A stretch of 64,000 bases of DNA from an uncultured Eubacteriales bacterium (GCA_900316115.1 ONBN01000003.1:1-64000); one strand, 5' to 3'; positions 26,551-36,993 are shown, counted from the stretch's first letter. Notes: generated from the letters alone by a model not told the origin. Made by a program: numbers and translations.

Positions 26551-27408
26551 ATGAAGGAGAAAAAAAGACGGCTTTTTCTGCTGATTGGTGTACTATTGGT
26601 GCTGGCAGGAGTGGCTGTAAGAGCATATCCGACCGTAAGTAACTGGTATCGTGAGTATACGGCCAAGTATGAGATTAAAGATTACTGCGATACCGTAAAT
26701 GTAGAAGATAAGGATAGCCTTACTAAGATGAAGGACATGGCCACAGCATATAATCAGGAGCTGGAGGAAGAAGGCGGGGACGTATCCGCTGTCAGCTATG
26801 ATGACCTGCTTGCAGTGACAGATGCCATTGGTTTTCTGGAAATCCCGAAGCTGCAGATTTATCTGCCTATTTATCACGGGGCGGGAGAGGATGTGCTTGA
26901 AAAAGGAATCGGACATATGCCCGGCACCTCCCTCCCTGTAGGCGGAGCTTCCACACATTGTGTGCTGTCAGGGCACACCGGGCTTCCATCTGCCAAGATG
27001 TTTACACATCTGGATGAACTGGAAGAGGGTGACATGTTTTACATTCATGTATTAGACGAAGTGCTGGCTTATCAGGTGGATCAGAAGAAAGTAGTTCTTC
27101 CTGATGAGACGGAGGATATAGAGATAGTAGAAGGAAAGGATTATGTTACACTTCTTACCTGCTTCCCCTATGGAGTGAACAGTCACAGACTCCTGGTAAG
27201 AGGCGAGCGTACATCCTATGTTCCGTCAGAGTTATCGGTTCAGATGCCTGCGGAACAAAAAGACCAAGAAATGATGGCACCCCGTACCGTGCTGATCATA
27301 GCAGGGACATGTGTGGGGCTTTTCTGCATTTTCCTGATCTGGCTGGTGTGCCGGATCACAAAGAAAAAGAAGCAGGATAAGGAGATCCGGGAGGAAGAGG
27401 AAAAGTGA
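26551..27408 (+). CDS. Class C sortase (pilus polymerase) 1
   Basis: Membrane transpeptidase of 285 residues that links pilins by isopeptide bonds. N-terminal anchor (residues 8-27), sortase domain (about 100-225), and a C-terminal membrane segment (about 245-268) followed by a Lys-rich tail; the two-anchor layout is typical of class C. Catalytic residues visible: His in VLSGHTGLPS, Cys in TLLTCFPYGVNSHRLLVRG with the Arg. GHTGLPSAKMFTHLDEL is characteristic of pilin sortases. The stop overlaps the start of the following pilin gene by 4 bases. Confidence 0.92.
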   Translation: MKEKKRRLFLLIGVLLVLAGVAVRAYPTVSNWYREYTAKYEIKDYCDTVNVEDKDSLTKMKDMATAYNQELEEEGGDVSAVSYDDLLAVTDAIGFLEIPKLQIYLPIYHGAGEDVLEKGIGHMPGTSLPVGGASTHCVLSGHTGLPSAKMFTHLDELEEGDMFYIHVLDEVLAYQVDQKKVVLPDETEDIEIVEGKDYVTLLTCFPYGVNSHRLLVRGERTSYVPSELSVQMPAEQKDQEMMAPRTVLIIAGTCVGLFCIFLIWLVCRITKKKKQDKEIREEEEK

Positions 27409-28505
27409 AAAAAAGAAGATTAAAGGCAGCAGTTATCTGTCTTGCGATCTGCTGCATGATGCTACTGGGGACAGTAATTGCCCGGGCTGAACAAAAAGGC
27501 AGTATCACACTCAGGCTTCCGCAGACAGCGGCAGGCATAGAAGTGACTTTCTATCAGATAGCTGGCTATGAGAATGATGGATTTGTGTACAAAGATTCAT
27601 TTGCAGGAAGTGGCATTAATGTATCAGGGCTGAAGACCGCAGCTGAATATGAGAAGGCGGCCACTGATCTGGCAGCTTTTGCAAAGATTCAGAAGCTTAC
27701 CGGCACTGTTATGCAGGCTGGCACAGACGGCACCATTTCCTACAAAGATGTTGAAAATGGGATTTATCTTGCTGTGCAGACCGGCGGCGAGGGTATTATG
27801 ACTATGCAGCCGGTGATCATACCGGTTCCTTACAGCGAGGACAGCACAGAGAAATATGATCCTGTATTAAGTCCCAAGACTTCTTTTCCAGGCGGTGCAG
27901 TGATCCTGAATAAGACAGATCCTGATGGCAAAGCCCTGGAAAAGGCAGTATTTGCTTTATGGCAGAAGATTTACCCGGAAGCAGGGGAGACTGTTCCAGA
28001 GGGAGCAGCTACCGGTTCTGATGAAGGAGGCACTTTCTACTGGAAAGAATTTAAGACCCAGCTTACTACTGACGGGAACGGACAGATCGTTGTTACAGAT
28101 CTTCCCCTTGGTTCTTATCAGTTTACAGAGGAGAAAGCTCCTGATGGATTTATAAAACTTTCAGAGCCTGTATCCTTCCAGATCACACGGGCAGGACAGA
28201 CGGCAGTGGTAAATGGAGTATATGTGCAGGCTTCCGGCAATGTACAGGTTTTAAGTGTAGTGAACCAGCCAGAAGTACTTACACCAACACCTACACCTGA
28301 GATTACGAATACACCGGCTCCGGAAGAACCTACCGATACACCGGCACCGAATACACCATCCGACAATACCCCGCCATCTACAGGCACCACAAATGTTAAG
28401 ACCGGAGACAATACACCGATTCTTCCTATGATCATAGTCCTTGTGCTGGCAGTGGTTGTGGTAGTTATCGTAGTGATCTTCAAAAAGAAAAAGCATGATA
28501 AATAA
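27405..28505 (+). CDS. Minor pilin / SpaA-type surface protein
   Basis: 366 residues, GTG start overlapping the sortase stop. Signal peptide (about 1-27, ending IARA), an N-terminal pilin-like domain (SITLRLPQTAAGIEVTFYQI), and a Cna-B/SpaA domain (about 160-285) with KTDPDGKALEKAVFALWQ and an E-box YQFTEEKAPDGF that would form an internal isopeptide bond. A Pro/Thr-rich stalk follows. The sorting region is NVKTGDNTPILP, a hydrophobic helix and a KKKKHDK tail: a non-canonical variant lacking the exact LPXTG. Probably the basal or ancillary pilin served by the adjacent sortase. Confidence 0.82.
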   Translation: MKKRRLKAAVICLAICCMMLLGTVIARAEQKGSITLRLPQTAAGIEVTFYQIAGYENDGFVYKDSFAGSGINVSGLKTAAEYEKAATDLAAFAKIQKLTGTVMQAGTDGTISYKDVENGIYLAVQTGGEGIMTMQPVIIPVPYSEDSTEKYDPVLSPKTSFPGGAVILNKTDPDGKALEKAVFALWQKIYPEAGETVPEGAATGSDEGGTFYWKEFKTQLTTDGNGQIVVTDLPLGSYQFTEEKAPDGFIKLSEPVSFQITRAGQTAVVNGVYVQASGNVQVLSVVNQPEVLTPTPTPEITNTPAPEEPTDTPAPNTPSDNTPPSTGTTNVKTGDNTPILPMIIVLVLAVVVVVIVVIFKKKKHDK

Positions 28506-28524
28506 CTTCCTATAAAAATAATGC

Positions 28525-28552
28525 AAAAAGAAGTCCGAAAGGGCTTCTTTTT
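28525..28552 (+). terminator. Terminator after the minor pilin
   Basis: AAAAAGAAGTCC, loop GAAA, then GGGCTTCTTTTT; 20 bases after the stop. It separates the sortase-pilin pair from the regulator gene. Confidence 0.85.
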
Positions 28553-28631
28553 GTATGTGCGAGAAAAAATATGCTGTTTATACCATTCAAAGCAACAAAA
28601 ATAACATTTTTACGAAAAATCTCTGAAAAGC

Positions 28632-28660
28632 TTGTCATAACAGGTAAAAATCAATATAAT
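28632..28660 (+). promoter_or_regulatory. Sigma-A promoter of the response regulator
   Basis: TTGTCA (28632-28637), 17-base spacer, consensus TATAAT (28655-28660). One of the best promoters in the window. Confidence 0.75.
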
Positions 28661-28702
28661 GGGATAGTACACCGATTGTTCTAAGCACAGGGGGAAGCGA
28701 AA

Positions 28703-30229
28703 TTGCGAAAGATCTTAATCGCAGATGATGAGAGAATCGAAAGAAAAGGGATCCGAAGCCTTCTCGAAAGAAAGGACTATAATCTGGAGATCCTGGAAGC
28801 AGGCAATGGCAAAGAGGCATTAGAGATTGCCCGGCGTCAGAAGCCTGATATTTTATTAAGTGATATAAAAATGTCGTTTATGACCGGGCTGGAGCTGATG
28901 GAGAAAGTGCGCCAGTTTGATCCTGATATGGCGATCATTATTTTCAGTGGATACAGCGATTTTGAATATGCAAGACAGGCAATACAGAATGGAGTTATGG
29001 GCTATGTACTGAAGCCTGTGAACCCGGTAGAATTTTATGATGTGATTGACAAGACCATTGTTGCTCTTGACGAGAGACAGCAGACAGAGGTACTGATGCA
29101 GAAGAATCAGGATTTTATGGAGCAGTATTTTCTCCAGAAGTTCCTGAATACAGGCAGACAGGAGATCATGGATGAAGCCATGGAGACCCTGGATGTTTCC
29201 TGGTGGGAGGAGATCCGCCAGATGGTACTGATGAAGACCGCCACAGATTTTTTTGAGGATTATACAAAGGATTTTGAGGCGGATCTGTCTGAAGAATTGA
29301 AGATACCATTCCATTACCTGAATTTAAGTGCTACCAGTTCCCTTCTTCTTTTTGATGGCAAGGTGAATGTAGATTATTCTGTACTTGGACAGCACATCCA
29401 TGGATTTATGAAAGACAATATGAATACGGAGTGTTATGTGGCGGTTTCTAGTATCCTTACATCCGGGATTCATATGGCAGAGGGCTATCAGGAACTGGAA
29501 CTTCTTATGGAGAACCGTTTCTATAAGTCGGATGAGTGGGTTTATATGCCGGACACCAACTGGGAGGGCAAAGACAACTATGACATGGTTGTAGATCTGC
29601 TGGAGAAGATGGAGAATGATGTGCGGCTTCGGGATATTTCCCATCTGCGGAAGCATTTCCGTAAGTTTGCAGGGCAGAAGCAGCAGGGCGGCAAGTTTTC
29701 TCATATCTTTGTGAAGTTCTCCTGTTCTAATATTGTGAAGGAAATGTATAAAGATATGAATTTTTCTTCTGACAAATGTGCGGATGCAATTGAGAAGCTG
29801 TATCAGTGCGGTACAGTGCAGGAGATCATCGATATCCTGGAGCAGAATATCCAGCTTTATGAGGATACCATGTTTTCAGGGCAGAGCAGTGCCAGAAGTG
29901 ATGTCGAGAAAGTAAAAAGTTATATATATGAGCATTATGCAGATGAGCTTAGTGTGGAGATCCTGGGCAAGGGCGTTTATCTTTCACCTGGATATATGAG
30001 TTACATATTTAAGAAAGAAACAGGAGAGGGTCTGACCCACTTTATCAGGGAGTTTCGCCTGGAAAAGGCCAAAGAACTTCTGCGTGCCACCAACAAAAAA
30101 ATCGTACAGATCTGCAAAGAAACAGGCTTTACAAATGCCTCCTATTTCTGTAAAAGCTTCCGTGAATACTACGGATGCAGTCCTGAAAAGTTCCGGAAAA
30201 CAGCCGGGAGCGGGGAAGAAATAGAATAG
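28703..30229 (+). CDS. YesN-type response regulator with AraC DNA-binding domain
   Basis: Two-component output protein of 508 residues with a TTG start (GGGGGAAG upstream). Receiver domain 1-120: acidic pair DD at 8-9, phospho-acceptor Asp54 in LSDIKMS, and the conserved Lys in YVLKPVNP. Middle region 130-400 is YesN-like, without a known fold. C-terminal AraC double helix-turn-helix (about 405-500; YIYEHYADELSVE, KKIVQICKETGFTNASYFCKSFREYYG). No histidine kinase is encoded nearby, so it is an orphan here. Position between the two pilin units suggests it controls pilus genes; that is inference. Confidence 0.9.
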   Translation: MRKILIADDERIERKGIRSLLERKDYNLEILEAGNGKEALEIARRQKPDILLSDIKMSFMTGLELMEKVRQFDPDMAIIIFSGYSDFEYARQAIQNGVMGYVLKPVNPVEFYDVIDKTIVALDERQQTEVLMQKNQDFMEQYFLQKFLNTGRQEIMDEAMETLDVSWWEEIRQMVLMKTATDFFEDYTKDFEADLSEELKIPFHYLNLSATSSLLLFDGKVNVDYSVLGQHIHGFMKDNMNTECYVAVSSILTSGIHMAEGYQELELLMENRFYKSDEWVYMPDTNWEGKDNYDMVVDLLEKMENDVRLRDISHLRKHFRKFAGQKQQGGKFSHIFVKFSCSNIVKEMYKDMNFSSDKCADAIEKLYQCGTVQEIIDILEQNIQLYEDTMFSGQSSARSDVEKVKSYIYEHYADELSVEILGKGVYLSPGYMSYIFKKETGEGLTHFIREFRLEKAKELLRATNKKIVQICKETGFTNASYFCKSFREYYGCSPEKFRKTAGSGEEIE

Positions 30230-30293
30230 GATATTCCAGAATTTTACACTATTCTTTTGTATAGGCATAATTATAAAGAATATTAACATAAAT

Positions 30294-30342
30294 AAAAATG
30301 CTGCTTATTTCCAATTAATTCCCGGATGAGCAGTATTTTTTT
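30294..30342 (+). terminator. Terminator after the response regulator
   Basis: AAAATGCTGCT pairs with AGCAGTATTTT (one G-T pair) around a 23-base loop, ending in a run of seven T. Confidence 0.7.
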
Positions 30343-30440
30343 ACCAAAAATATGACTATTCTTTATGATGGACATTTATATTTTACAAAATGTTATATAT
30401 TTCTTGAAAATGTAATATTTCATCAGTGCTCTTCTGTGGC

Positions 30441-30488
30441 TATAATAAATTAAAGATGTCAGGGTGAATGCCGTCCGGATGCTGACAT
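30441..30488 (+). promoter_or_regulatory. Promoter and 5' hairpin of the giant adhesin gene
   Basis: Consensus -10 TATAAT at 30441-30446 with a weak -35, as expected of an activator-dependent promoter. The leader carries an inverted repeat ATGTCAG (30456-30462) / CTGACAT (30482-30488). The rest of the 290-base gap after the regulator is AT-rich and otherwise featureless. Confidence 0.5.
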
Positions 30489-30522
30489 TATACAGAAAGT
30501 AATCTTAGAAAAGGTGAAGGGC

Positions 30523-33500
30523 ATGAGAAAGCGAACATGGCAGAAGGCAGCAGCGCTCATAGCTTGCGTTGCGATGATTACAACAACACCTGATATTTCA
30601 AATCTTGTAAATGTCAGTGGCTCATCATATGAGGATGAGGATACCGGAGTTGAATTCATTAGTAATGAGGCAGAGGATGTACAAGCTGTTTCTGAAGATG
30701 AAAGCGGATTCACCGGTACTGAGATCCTGAATGAAGACGAAAATACGAATACTGATTTTTCTGCATCTGATGCAGATTCTGATACAGCCGAATTTGTTTC
30801 TGATTTTTCATCTGGTACGGATGAGGGAACAGATTCAGCAATGATTACCGACACAGAGACTGAAGTCCAGCCAGCTGTAACGGTTGCTCTTGAAAGTGCA
30901 GATGCCCCCCAAGCGTCGGCAACAGTTCAGGGACAGCCAAGATGGGTACATATTACTTCCAACGCATCCAGTACCCAGCAGGGCAAAGCGAAAATTCGAC
31001 TATATATGACGGATGATCAGGATGACAGTCCAGCCTATATTTTGTATACATCCCTCTTTTCGCAGTGGCAGGAGGCCGTTCCGGAACAAGAACCCTCATC
31101 CGGGGCGGTAGTCCTTCCACCCACAAAGCTTGAAGGCGCTTTGAATGGAACAGATGTATTAAGTGTTTCCCAGGTACGGGAGTACCAGAAAGATGATAAT
31201 GGGGAATACGTATTAGACGACAATGGAAATCTGATCATTACCGCATGCTATCTGGAATATGAACTTGCTGCAGGCAGTAATGCGGATTTTTATGCGGCTT
31301 TTGTGTATAAAACACAGGAGGAAAGCTATTCTTACAAGGCAGATCTGAAGGCAAAGGTGGTCTGGGAAGAGGAAGACCAGTCACAGGAAGTGACTCTGCC
31401 GGATGATACAGGCAAGATCACTCTTACCTGGGACAGCAGTGCAGCAGCCGGGGAAAACGGCAGCGCAGACCAGGAAACTCCGGATAGTGAAACAGCATCA
31501 GAGGATGGTACAGAAGAGCAGCTATCCCTGGTACGTATTACAATGACAAAGACGCTGGAGGATGTCTGTCAGGATGCAGAGGAGACTGCATCTGATGAAA
31601 ATACAGACAACACTTTACAGGATACAGAAACAGCTCTTTCCGGTCAGCGTTACGGAGTACATGTAACAGCCCAGGACCTGCAGGCAGATGCAACCGCAGA
31701 CAGCACTGTAAAGCTGGATCTGAAAGATATGGGATCAGGACTTCCTATATCAGGCCTTCAGATTTCTACAGGAAAGACCGAAGAGGAAGCATTAAGTAAT
31801 GAAGCATCTGACAGCAGTGTGATTCCGGCAGGATTGACAGATGGAGATCTGACAGTTACACGAGTTCAGAACGATTCAGAGGATTATCTTACATTCCAGC
31901 TTCCGGCTGGGGATACCGCTGATTTTTATGTAGGCATTACCTACAATGCACAGGAAGAAAATTACAGCAAGACCATCGGCATAGAGCCGGAGGCATTGCA
32001 GGAAACCAGCCTGCAGGATGTGGAAGACCAGCAGTCAGAAGCAAACACAGATCTGGATGTGCTGGCGGCAGTTCCGGGATCCATTCCTGTGGACAGCGAA
32101 AACATAGAAAACCAGGATCAGGCTTCTCAGGATGAGACAGCAGATAACTCCACAGAGGATAAAGGCAAGAAGCTGATCAGCGTACTGGAGAGCGGAGCCA
32201 CAGCCCTTACACTGGCATGGGCTACCCAGGCCTCTACAGGAACTGTGTACTTTACAGTACCGTCCGACTGGATCAATAAGAGCTACAAAGTGAAAGCCTG
32301 GACACAGGCAGGAGAAAGCGGTGATGGTGCTAATGTGCAGTCAACCGTAGACATGACAGATACCAATGGTTACTACAATGGACTGAAGGTATATGCTCTT
32401 GCTGTAACCAGTGATATTAACAAGTACGGCGGTCTTGCAAAGCTGTATTTTCAGGCCTGGACAGATAAATGGCAGGCAGAGCATAAAGCCATTGACAGCT
32501 GGATGGATGAAAGTGCATTTCTTGGCAAGCTGTATGATTCCACAACCAAAACATGGCTGGCTTACACACCATTTGATCCAAATAATCATACTTCCTTTGC
32601 AGGGAAACTGATGTATTTTGAAAACAAGACAGGCACATCTCTTTCAGGGGTGAATGCAGTCTTTTATGAGAAGGACAGCAGTGGAAATCTGCAGCTTGTA
32701 CAGTCAGTTAAGATGACAGGAAATGCAAGTGGAAAGGCAAACGGTTATTCTGTTACCATTCCAGCAAAGGAATGTTCTTATGTACAGTTTACAGATGCTT
32801 CCGGAAACATACTAGGCGATACCTATTCCAATTTCTATGGACAGGGTGTTGGGGAAGACGGAGTAGAGAGTGTACTCTATGTGGCCAATTCCACAGATTG
32901 CTATAAATACGCAGGCACAGCTGAGAATTCCATCTGGGGTGTGCTGGGAAGCAGAACTATTTATTTCGATGCTACCTATTCCAAGTTATCCTATTTGGGC
33001 AGTACAGATGAGGGGCAGTCCTATAGCATACCTGCACAGGATGGAACTTTTAAATATTATGCAACAGGTTCAGGGAAGAGTGACCTGAAAGGGGATATGA
33101 CCCTTGTATCCTCCCATTCTGAAAATGGACATACCTGGAAGGACGTATATAAGGCTGATCTTCCGGAAGGATATACAAATATTACTTTTGCTGCTTTTGA
33201 TCTTACCAGCGCTGACAATGTTGGAGGTCATGGTGAGAGTACAGTTAAGCTTACTATCCCAACAGATCTGGTAAATCCCTGTTTCTATGCAGATACTGGC
33301 GATACCTCTGTTTATGGAGGAACTCGTGATGGTTACTGGGATGAAGTATACACCCTCCGGAATGCGGAAGCAAAGAAAACCGGAAACAGAGATGTGGTGG
33401 ATGTTAAGAAAGATACGTTTACCAGGGATTCAGATACCCTGTATGTAAATTCCACATTTTATGATTATTATACAGACTATGAGTTAAACGGAAGTAACCG

Positions 33501-36500
33501 TGATACCTATAATACAGATAATGTTGTAAGTCAGAGAAACTGGGTAACATTCCGTGAGTTCAACCAGGCACTTAGTGATTACTATCAGGCAAATGGTTCG
33601 GCAATTCCTATTTACATGGGACATTTTCAGCCAAGTTGGGGAGATTGGGGTACAAGGTTTGCAGATATTGCATCGACGCTGAATCTGTACGGATATAATA
33701 ATTATAATAATTTCTTTTCGACAAATAACTCAACAATTGATATTAACGGAAACAGCAATGGCTCATATGCAAGGATAGCCAAAGGTCTTGTCAGTGATAC
33801 ACTGGGAGGCGGAAATCTGGTAACAACAAAAGAAGGAGCAACCCTTCCGTTGTTCAATGAGGATTTCCTGCTGGGAAATAACAGCAAGAATGCTGTGATC
33901 GGAGAAGTTTACCATAATGTGGCATTTCCTTTCAAGCAGGAAGATCTGAATAACAATGGTGTTAAGTACTGGGTATTTGACAGCAGTAAGACTACTTTGT
34001 TGATGAGACAGGACTCCACTACCGGAGAATATCACCTGCAGAATCCAGGTTCTTTGTATGGAAACTGTGAAAATATGGACAGTTCCAGCCAAGGAAAGGG
34101 AGTAAGTGGTTTCTTCCCATTTAATGAAACTACCAATCAGGGAAAAGCCAATACATACAACTATGGTTTTGGTACTAAGCTGGAATTTAACTTCAGACTT
34201 ACTGAGGATGGAAAGGTTACAGATAAAAATGGTAATAAAGTACCTATCCAATTCCAGTTCTCTGGTGATGATGATGTGTGGGTATTTATTGACGGAAAGC
34301 TTGCACTGGATGTGGGAGGCGCTCACAGCCCTGCTACAGGAACTCTTGATTTTGCTACTTTGAAGGCAACGGTCAGTGATGTAAAGGCAAGTGCAGGTAA
34401 TGCAAATCCCGCCACAGTTACAGATTTTACCCTGAAGGGAAAGAAAACAGATGAACATACATTGACCATGTTCTATATGGAGCGTGGTATGTGGGAGTCC
34501 AATATGAAGGTTACTTTCAACTTCCCGGATGAGAATCAGCTGCAGGTGGAAAAACAGGTAGATACTACACAGGTAAACAGCCTGTTCAGTGATCTGTTTA
34601 AAAATACATCCCTGTTTAATTTCTCCATCAAAAATCTGGCAACCCATTACGGAACAACGGATGTAGTTTCTTCAGAGGCTACGCAGCCAGTGAAGATCGC
34701 AGAGCAGGAGTATTCAGTGGCACCAAGCCATCCAAACAATACATTTACAGTGGATACTAACGATGACGGTAATCTTAAGGGCAGTCTGCACTGGTATGCA
34801 AAAGAACAGGATGTGGGCAGCAATTACAGGGATAAGCGATATGGTGAGTTGACCCTGGCAAATACAGTAGATATTTCCAAGATGGCTTATCTGGAATTCA
34901 AATTCTATTATAAGTACAGCGATACACCGTCCCTGTCCAATATGTATCTGCAGCTTGTAGACAGTAATGGAAAGACGGGAGGCAATCTTGGAAAAGAAAC
35001 ACTTTCCGGACGTACCTATGGATCTGTTTCCATGAAGAATAATTCATGGGTAACAGTAAAACTGGATTTGAGCAAAATGTCCTGGAGCGGCTTTGACAAG
35101 ACAAAGCTGAAAAAGATACTCTTCGGATATAATTATCCAAGAGATTTTTACCTGAAGGATTTTGTGTTCAGACCTACGGTTGAGGTTTCAGGTCCTACAG
35201 GATTTGTTACAAAGCAGTATGAGATCCCGGATTATGGCTCTGCTACAAGCGGTCAGCTGAAAATCCCGGAGGGAGCTGCCTATACTTCATCCAATGGAGA
35301 ATCACGTGTGATCGGTGAAGATGGAGAGTTCGTACTTCAGGATCAGGAAACAGTTACCTTTAAAGATCAGTTCCGAAGAGGAAGCTATATAGCTCTTCAG
35401 GAGGAAGTGGATTCCAATCTGTTTGATACTACCTGGACCATGTATGAGAACGGACAGGCAGTTGCAGGAATGGGAAGCGGAAAGACTGTTACTAATGCAA
35501 GCCCTGTACCAGGTATGGTGAACCAGTCCGGCACAGCCATCAACGATGGACGAACAGAGGCAAAGCTTACCGGAAATGATTCAGACGGACAGAAACAGGA
35601 TAATGCATATAATGGCACAAAACCAAGTGGAAATACTTTTGTATTCCGCTCTTACGCAAGCCCTGATAACACAACAGCAGCAACAAAGCTGAAAGCAGTC
35701 TTTTACAATTCTGTAAAGACCGGCAGCCTGAAGATCAGGAAAACGGCTGCATATGGTGAGTTATTAGGCGGAACCTATAAATTCCGTATTACATTTACCA
35801 ATGTTGGTGGGCTGGGTCTGGAAGAAAGTCCTATTACACAGGAAATTACCCTTACCATGGATGGCAGTGGAACAGATGCGGAACAGGTGATCACCGGGAT
35901 TCCGGTAGGGACATTCTTTACAGTAGAAGAGATTTCCACTAATGATGGTTCTACACTGGACAGCATCCTGTTAAACGGAACAGTTCAGGACAAGGGAACA
36001 ACAGTAGTACACGGAGATATCACATCTGCCGGAGCAACAGTAGAGACAGTCTTCAGGAATACATTAAAGCCTGTTGTAGACATTTCCGTAGAAAAGCTGT
36101 GGAAGAACGCAGGCGGAAGCGCATATACAGGAGATCTTCCAGAGAAGATCTATGTACAGCTTCAGAGAAGGGCATCTGATGCAGATGCATGGGCATCAGC
36201 AGATGGCAATGCAAACAGCTATGCAGAGATTGCCTATGACATGTATGCTGACCGCTGGCAGACTTCATTTACAGGACTGGATAAATATGTAGACTATACG
36301 ATCACTTCCAGAACAGAATGGCAGTACCGTGTGGTGGAGGTCAGTGTAAGCGCTGATGGTACAGTTACACCGCTTGAAAATGAAAATACGATCCAGCTTT
36401 CAGAGGGCAGGTTTGCAGTATCCTATAACAAAGATAAGATTGATTTTTCTGCTGCAAATGCAGGAGAAGAGATCATTACCAATACATATCAGCTTCCAAA

Positions 36501-36993
36501 GACAAGGATACAGATCCTGAAGATTCAGGCAGGTACATCAGGAAGCGATGTGGTGAAGCTGGCAGGAGCCAAGTTCCGTCTGGAGAAGCTTCTGGACAAC
36601 GGCAGCGTGGATAGTAGTTTTGCAGCGTGTGAGGCTACAACCGCTGCAACACCAGAAGAGAGCCTTGGTTTGGCAGCATTTGAAGATCTGGAGGATGGAA
36701 CTTATCAGATCACAGAGATTCAGGCTCCAGATGGGTACAGCCTTCTGGCTTCCCCAATCAAAGTAGTACTTAACCGAAAGGGTAATTCGATTCTTGTAGA
36801 TGACAATCAAGTCTTTAATAGTCTGCAGGGAGATACCATTACCATTCAGGTTGCGGATCAGAAGAAATTCAACCTTCCTGCAACAGGAAGCTGGAGCAGA
36901 CTGATCCTTGGATTTTCCGGTGGGATCCTCATCGGACTGGCTGTAATCATTTATCTGTTACAAAAGCGGAGAAAGGAGGGCAAAGCTTCCTGA
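30523..36993 (+). CDS. Giant LPXTG adhesin with fibro-slime domain (probable pilus tip)
   Basis: About 2157 residues, one unbroken frame. Order (residues counted from 30514): signal peptide (about 1-45), an acidic Asp/Glu/Ser/Thr region with two related beta blocks (about 130-300 and 375-500) sharing the pattern ADFY..(F/I)(V/T)Y..QEE.YS, beta-rich modules to 1100, a fibro-slime domain at about 1140-1335 (FPFNETTNQGK; FSGDDDVWVFIDGKLALDVG; MERGMWESNMKVTFNF), a jelly-roll-like segment (about 1430-1560), several Cna-B repeats (about 1740-2100; E-box TYQITEIQAPDGYS), then the sorting signal LPATG (2121-2125), hydrophobic helix and KRRKEGKAS tail. Start: the ATG at 30523 after AAGGTG; a GTG at 30514 is an alternative. 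Likely tip adhesin; ligand unknown. Confidence 0.88.
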   Translation: MRKRTWQKAAALIACVAMITTTPDISNLVNVSGSSYEDEDTGVEFISNEAEDVQAVSEDESGFTGTEILNEDENTNTDFSASDADSDTAEFVSDFSSGTDEGTDSAMITDTETEVQPAVTVALESADAPQASATVQGQPRWVHITSNASSTQQGKAKIRLYMTDDQDDSPAYILYTSLFSQWQEAVPEQEPSSGAVVLPPTKLEGALNGTDVLSVSQVREYQKDDNGEYVLDDNGNLIITACYLEYELAAGSNADFYAAFVYKTQEESYSYKADLKAKVVWEEEDQSQEVTLPDDTGKITLTWDSSAAAGENGSADQETPDSETASEDGTEEQLSLVRITMTKTLEDVCQDAEETASDENTDNTLQDTETALSGQRYGVHVTAQDLQADATADSTVKLDLKDMGSGLPISGLQISTGKTEEEALSNEASDSSVIPAGLTDGDLTVTRVQNDSEDYLTFQLPAGDTADFYVGITYNAQEENYSKTIGIEPEALQETSLQDVEDQQSEANTDLDVLAAVPGSIPVDSENIENQDQASQDETADNSTEDKGKKLISVLESGATALTLAWATQASTGTVYFTVPSDWINKSYKVKAWTQAGESGDGANVQSTVDMTDTNGYYNGLKVYALAVTSDINKYGGLAKLYFQAWTDKWQAEHKAIDSWMDESAFLGKLYDSTTKTWLAYTPFDPNNHTSFAGKLMYFENKTGTSLSGVNAVFYEKDSSGNLQLVQSVKMTGNASGKANGYSVTIPAKECSYVQFTDASGNILGDTYSNFYGQGVGEDGVESVLYVANSTDCYKYAGTAENSIWGVLGSRTIYFDATYSKLSYLGSTDEGQSYSIPAQDGTFKYYATGSGKSDLKGDMTLVSSHSENGHTWKDVYKADLPEGYTNITFAAFDLTSADNVGGHGESTVKLTIPTDLVNPCFYADTGDTSVYGGTRDGYWDEVYTLRNAEAKKTGNRDVVDVKKDTFTRDSDTLYVNSTFYDYYTDYELNGSNRDTYNTDNVVSQRNWVTFREFNQALSDYYQANGSAIPIYMGHFQPSWGDWGTRFADIASTLNLYGYNNYNNFFSTNNSTIDINGNSNGSYARIAKGLVSDTLGGGNLVTTKEGATLPLFNEDFLLGNNSKNAVIGEVYHNVAFPFKQEDLNNNGVKYWVFDSSKTTLLMRQDSTTGEYHLQNPGSLYGNCENMDSSSQGKGVSGFFPFNETTNQGKANTYNYGFGTKLEFNFRLTEDGKVTDKNGNKVPIQFQFSGDDDVWVFIDGKLALDVGGAHSPATGTLDFATLKATVSDVKASAGNANPATVTDFTLKGKKTDEHTLTMFYMERGMWESNMKVTFNFPDENQLQVEKQVDTTQVNSLFSDLFKNTSLFNFSIKNLATHYGTTDVVSSEATQPVKIAEQEYSVAPSHPNNTFTVDTNDDGNLKGSLHWYAKEQDVGSNYRDKRYGELTLANTVDISKMAYLEFKFYYKYSDTPSLSNMYLQLVDSNGKTGGNLGKETLSGRTYGSVSMKNNSWVTVKLDLSKMSWSGFDKTKLKKILFGYNYPRDFYLKDFVFRPTVEVSGPTGFVTKQYEIPDYGSATSGQLKIPEGAAYTSSNGESRVIGEDGEFVLQDQETVTFKDQFRRGSYIALQEEVDSNLFDTTWTMYENGQAVAGMGSGKTVTNASPVPGMVNQSGTAINDGRTEAKLTGNDSDGQKQDNAYNGTKPSGNTFVFRSYASPDNTTAATKLKAVFYNSVKTGSLKIRKTAAYGELLGGTYKFRITFTNVGGLGLEESPITQEITLTMDGSGTDAEQVITGIPVGTFFTVEEISTNDGSTLDSILLNGTVQDKGTTVVHGDITSAGATVETVFRNTLKPVVDISVEKLWKNAGGSAYTGDLPEKIYVQLQRRASDADAWASADGNANSYAEIAYDMYADRWQTSFTGLDKYVDYTITSRTEWQYRVVEVSVSADGTVTPLENENTIQLSEGRFAVSYNKDKIDFSAANAGEEIITNTYQLPKTRIQILKIQAGTSGSDVVKLAGAKFRLEKLLDNGSVDSSFAACEATTAATPEESLGLAAFEDLEDGTYQITEIQAPDGYSLLASPIKVVLNRKGNSILVDDNQVFNSLQGDTITIQVADQKKFNLPATGSWSRLILGFSGGILIGLAVIIYLLQKRRKEGKAS

